Shown here: positions 62,604 to 64,000 of the stretch, piece by piece | Position numbering within the stretch: the first letter of the stretch is position 1 | Layout of the letters: the number at the start of each line of letters is the position of its first letter | Assembly (NCBI GenBank): GCA_963965975.1 | Contig: OZ014419.1 | Location: forward strand, 4,925,677 to 4,989,676 | DNA length: 64,000 nucleotides | Direction of reading: 5' to 3' | From: Xestospongia bergquistia | Lineage: Eukaryota; Porifera; Demospongiae; Haplosclerida; Petrosiidae | Translations under genes and position numbers: made by a program | The notes under the pieces: generated by a model | Databases searched by the model: none | The model's input: only the letters and a program-made list of their open reading frames with translations | What the model was told of the DNA's origin: nothing

Positions 62604-63879
62604 GTCCTATAGAGTCCTTTAAACAGAGCTGTTTACTTTATTAACTTCACTCAATCGTCTAAACCTTCTAAAGTCTTTAATTTAAAGACTATAGAGTGTT
62701 AAGGCAAGCCAACTTTCTAAACTGTTAATAACAGTTTGTTTTGTTAGTCCCATAGAGTCCATTAGACTGCGCTGTTTACTTTGTTAACTTCAATTAATAG
62801 TCTAAACCTTCTGAAGTCTTCAATTTAAAGACTTTATAGTGGTAATGCAAAACAACTTACGAAACTGTTAATAACTGTTCATTTAGTTAGTCCCATAGAG
62901 GCCATTAGACTGAGCTGTTTACTTTTTTAACTTCAATGAATAGTCTAAACCTTCTAAAGTCTTTAATTTAAAGACTTTAAAGTTTTAAGGCAAACCAACT
63001 TACTAAAATGTTAATAACAGTTTATTTAGTTAGTCCCATACAGTCCTTTAGACTGAGCTGTTTACTTTATTAACTTCACTCAATAGTCTAAACCTTCTAA
63101 AGTCTTTAATTTAAAGACTTTAGAGTGTTAAGGCAAACCAACTTACCAAACTGTTAATAACAGTTTATTTAGTTAGTCCCATAGAGTCCTTTAGACTGAG
63201 CTGTTTACTTTATTAATTCACTCAATAGTCTAAACCTTCTAAAGTCTTTAATTTAAAGACTTTAGAGTGTTAAGGCAAACCAACTTACTAAACTGTTAAT
63301 AACATTTTATTTAGTTAGTCCAATAGAATCCTTTAGACTGAGCTGTTTACTTTATTAACTTCACTCAATAGTCTAAACCTTCTAAAGTCTTTAATTTAAA
63401 GACTTTAGAGTGTTAATGCAAACCAACTTACTAAACTGTTAATAACTGTTCTTTTAGTTAGTCCCATAGAGTCCATTAGACTGAGCTTTTTACTTTGTTA
63501 ACTTCACTCAATTGTCTAAACCTTCTAAAGTCTTTAATTTAAAGACTTTAGAGTGTTAAAGCAAAGCAACTTACTAAACTGTTAATAACAGTTTATTTAG
63601 TTAGTCCCATAGAGTCCTTAGACTTAGCTGTTTACTTTATTAACTTCACTCAATAGTTTAAACCTTCCAAAGTCTTTAATATAAAGACTTTAGAGTGTTA
63701 ATGCAAGCCAACTTACTAAACTGTTAATAACAGTTTAGTTAGTTAGTATCATAGAGTCCTTTATACTGAGCTGTTTACTTTATTAAATTCACTCAATAGT
63801 CTAAACCTTCTAAAGTCTTAATTTAAAGACTTTAGACTGTTAATGCAAACCAACTTAGTAAACTTTTAATAAAGTTCAT

Positions 63880-64000
63880 TTAGTTAGTCCCTTAGAGTCC
63901 GTTGGACTGAGCTGTTTACTTTGTCAACTTCAATCAATAGTCTAAACCTTCTAAAGTCTTTAATTTAAAGACTTTAGAGTGTTAATGCAAACCAACTTAC
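63880..64000 (+). repeat. Partial monomer at the right edge
   Basis: The last unit starts at TTAGTTAGTCCCTTAG and is cut by the window end at consensus position 121. It carries the CCGTTGGACTG and TTTGTCAACTTCAATC variants also seen at about 55320. The array clearly continues beyond the window. Confidence 0.9.

Larger units (their letters stand above)
1..64000 (+). repeat. 143-bp satellite array filling the window
   Basis: Head-to-tail array of a 143-bp monomer from first to last base. The landmark TTAGTTAGTCCC recurs every 143 bp (for example the TAGTCCC at 13301 and at 13444). The first TAGTCCC (position 9) and the last TAGTCC (63885) are 63876 bp apart, which is 447 units of 143 with a net loss of 45 bp from small indels. 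All monomers read in the same direction; I saw no inverted block, mobile element or unique sequence. The consensus is about 29% G+C and lacks CpG. Stop codons occur in all three + frames (for example TAA at consensus 46-48, TAG at 2-4 and 24-26), so no coding region is supported. By comparison with known satellites it is probably eukaryotic heterochromatin; the host and chromosomal site cannot be told from sequence alone. Confidence 0.97.

Noticed and set aside
1..64000. Open reading frames that run across monomers
   Set aside because: Any ORF is a by-product of the repeat. Stops occur in all three + frames of the consensus, and the 143-bp period shifts frame at each unit, so no protein with real coding character can be supported.
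1..64000. CRISPR array
   Set aside because: Repeats are 143 bp and contiguous, with no short repeat alternating with unique spacers; the sequence between palindromes is itself conserved.
1..64000. Telomere-like repeat suggested by TTAGTTAG
   Set aside because: TTAGTTAG occurs once per 143-bp monomer and never as a tandem hexamer or heptamer run.
1..64000. CENP-B box
   Set aside because: The consensus lacks the TTCG and CGGG core elements and has no CpG at all; scattered CG dinucleotides are private variants of single monomers.

Overview
The whole 64 kb window is one uninterrupted tandem array of an AT-rich satellite DNA. The monomer is 143 bp and always lies in the same orientation. From the phase of the landmark TTAGTTAGTCCC at the two ends I count about 447 complete monomers plus a partial one at each edge. 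The working consensus is about 29% G+C (42 of 143 bases) and contains no CpG. I found no protein-coding gene, RNA gene, transposon, CRISPR array, operon signal or unrelated insertion. The + strand consensus has stop codons in all three frames, and 143 is not a multiple of 3, so the reading frame shifts at every monomer.

Arrays this long with nested higher-order repeats (HORs) are typical of eukaryotic heterochromatin (centromeric, pericentromeric or subtelomeric). I do not recognise the family and cannot name the host. Consensus numbering used below: position 1 is the first T of TTAGTTAGTCCC. Each monomer has three dyads. The strongest is a 29-bp near-perfect palindrome at 71-99 (14-bp arms, 1-nt centre). 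The second is a 21-bp palindrome at 122-142 (10-bp arms, 1-nt centre). The third is a looser 8-bp inverted pair at 22-29 and 60-67.

Layout. 1-776: base-for-base copy of 46771-47546. 777-11195: 15-mer HOR domain (period about 2144 bp) with five recognisable copies, the last two about 99% alike where compared. 11195-13855: weaker order with a 5-mer (715 bp). 13856-21085: a 36-mer-scale pair (offset 5147 to 5004 bp) flanking a 6-mer HOR (857 bp, three copies, the third missing one monomer). 21100-38750: 37/38-mer HOR (about 5.29-5.45 kb), with internal 12- and 13-mer duplications and a very recent 7-mer tandem duplication at 32080-33998. 32 to 44 kb: the only region carrying two divergent monomer subtypes. 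45200-48342: 11-mer HOR, two copies. 48351-51300: short 4- and 6-mer HORs with 8-bp palindrome deletions. 52560-53040: run of one monomer type. 57925-63000: 11-mer, 14-mer and 6-mer HORs nested together.

The most interesting points are: apparent compensatory changes in the two arms of the 29-bp palindrome, twice, one of them with the intermediate state preserved in older HOR copies; shortened palindromes that stay palindromic; a two-type (A/B) monomer system with linked diagnostic bases; and the exact 776-bp duplication 46.8 kb apart.
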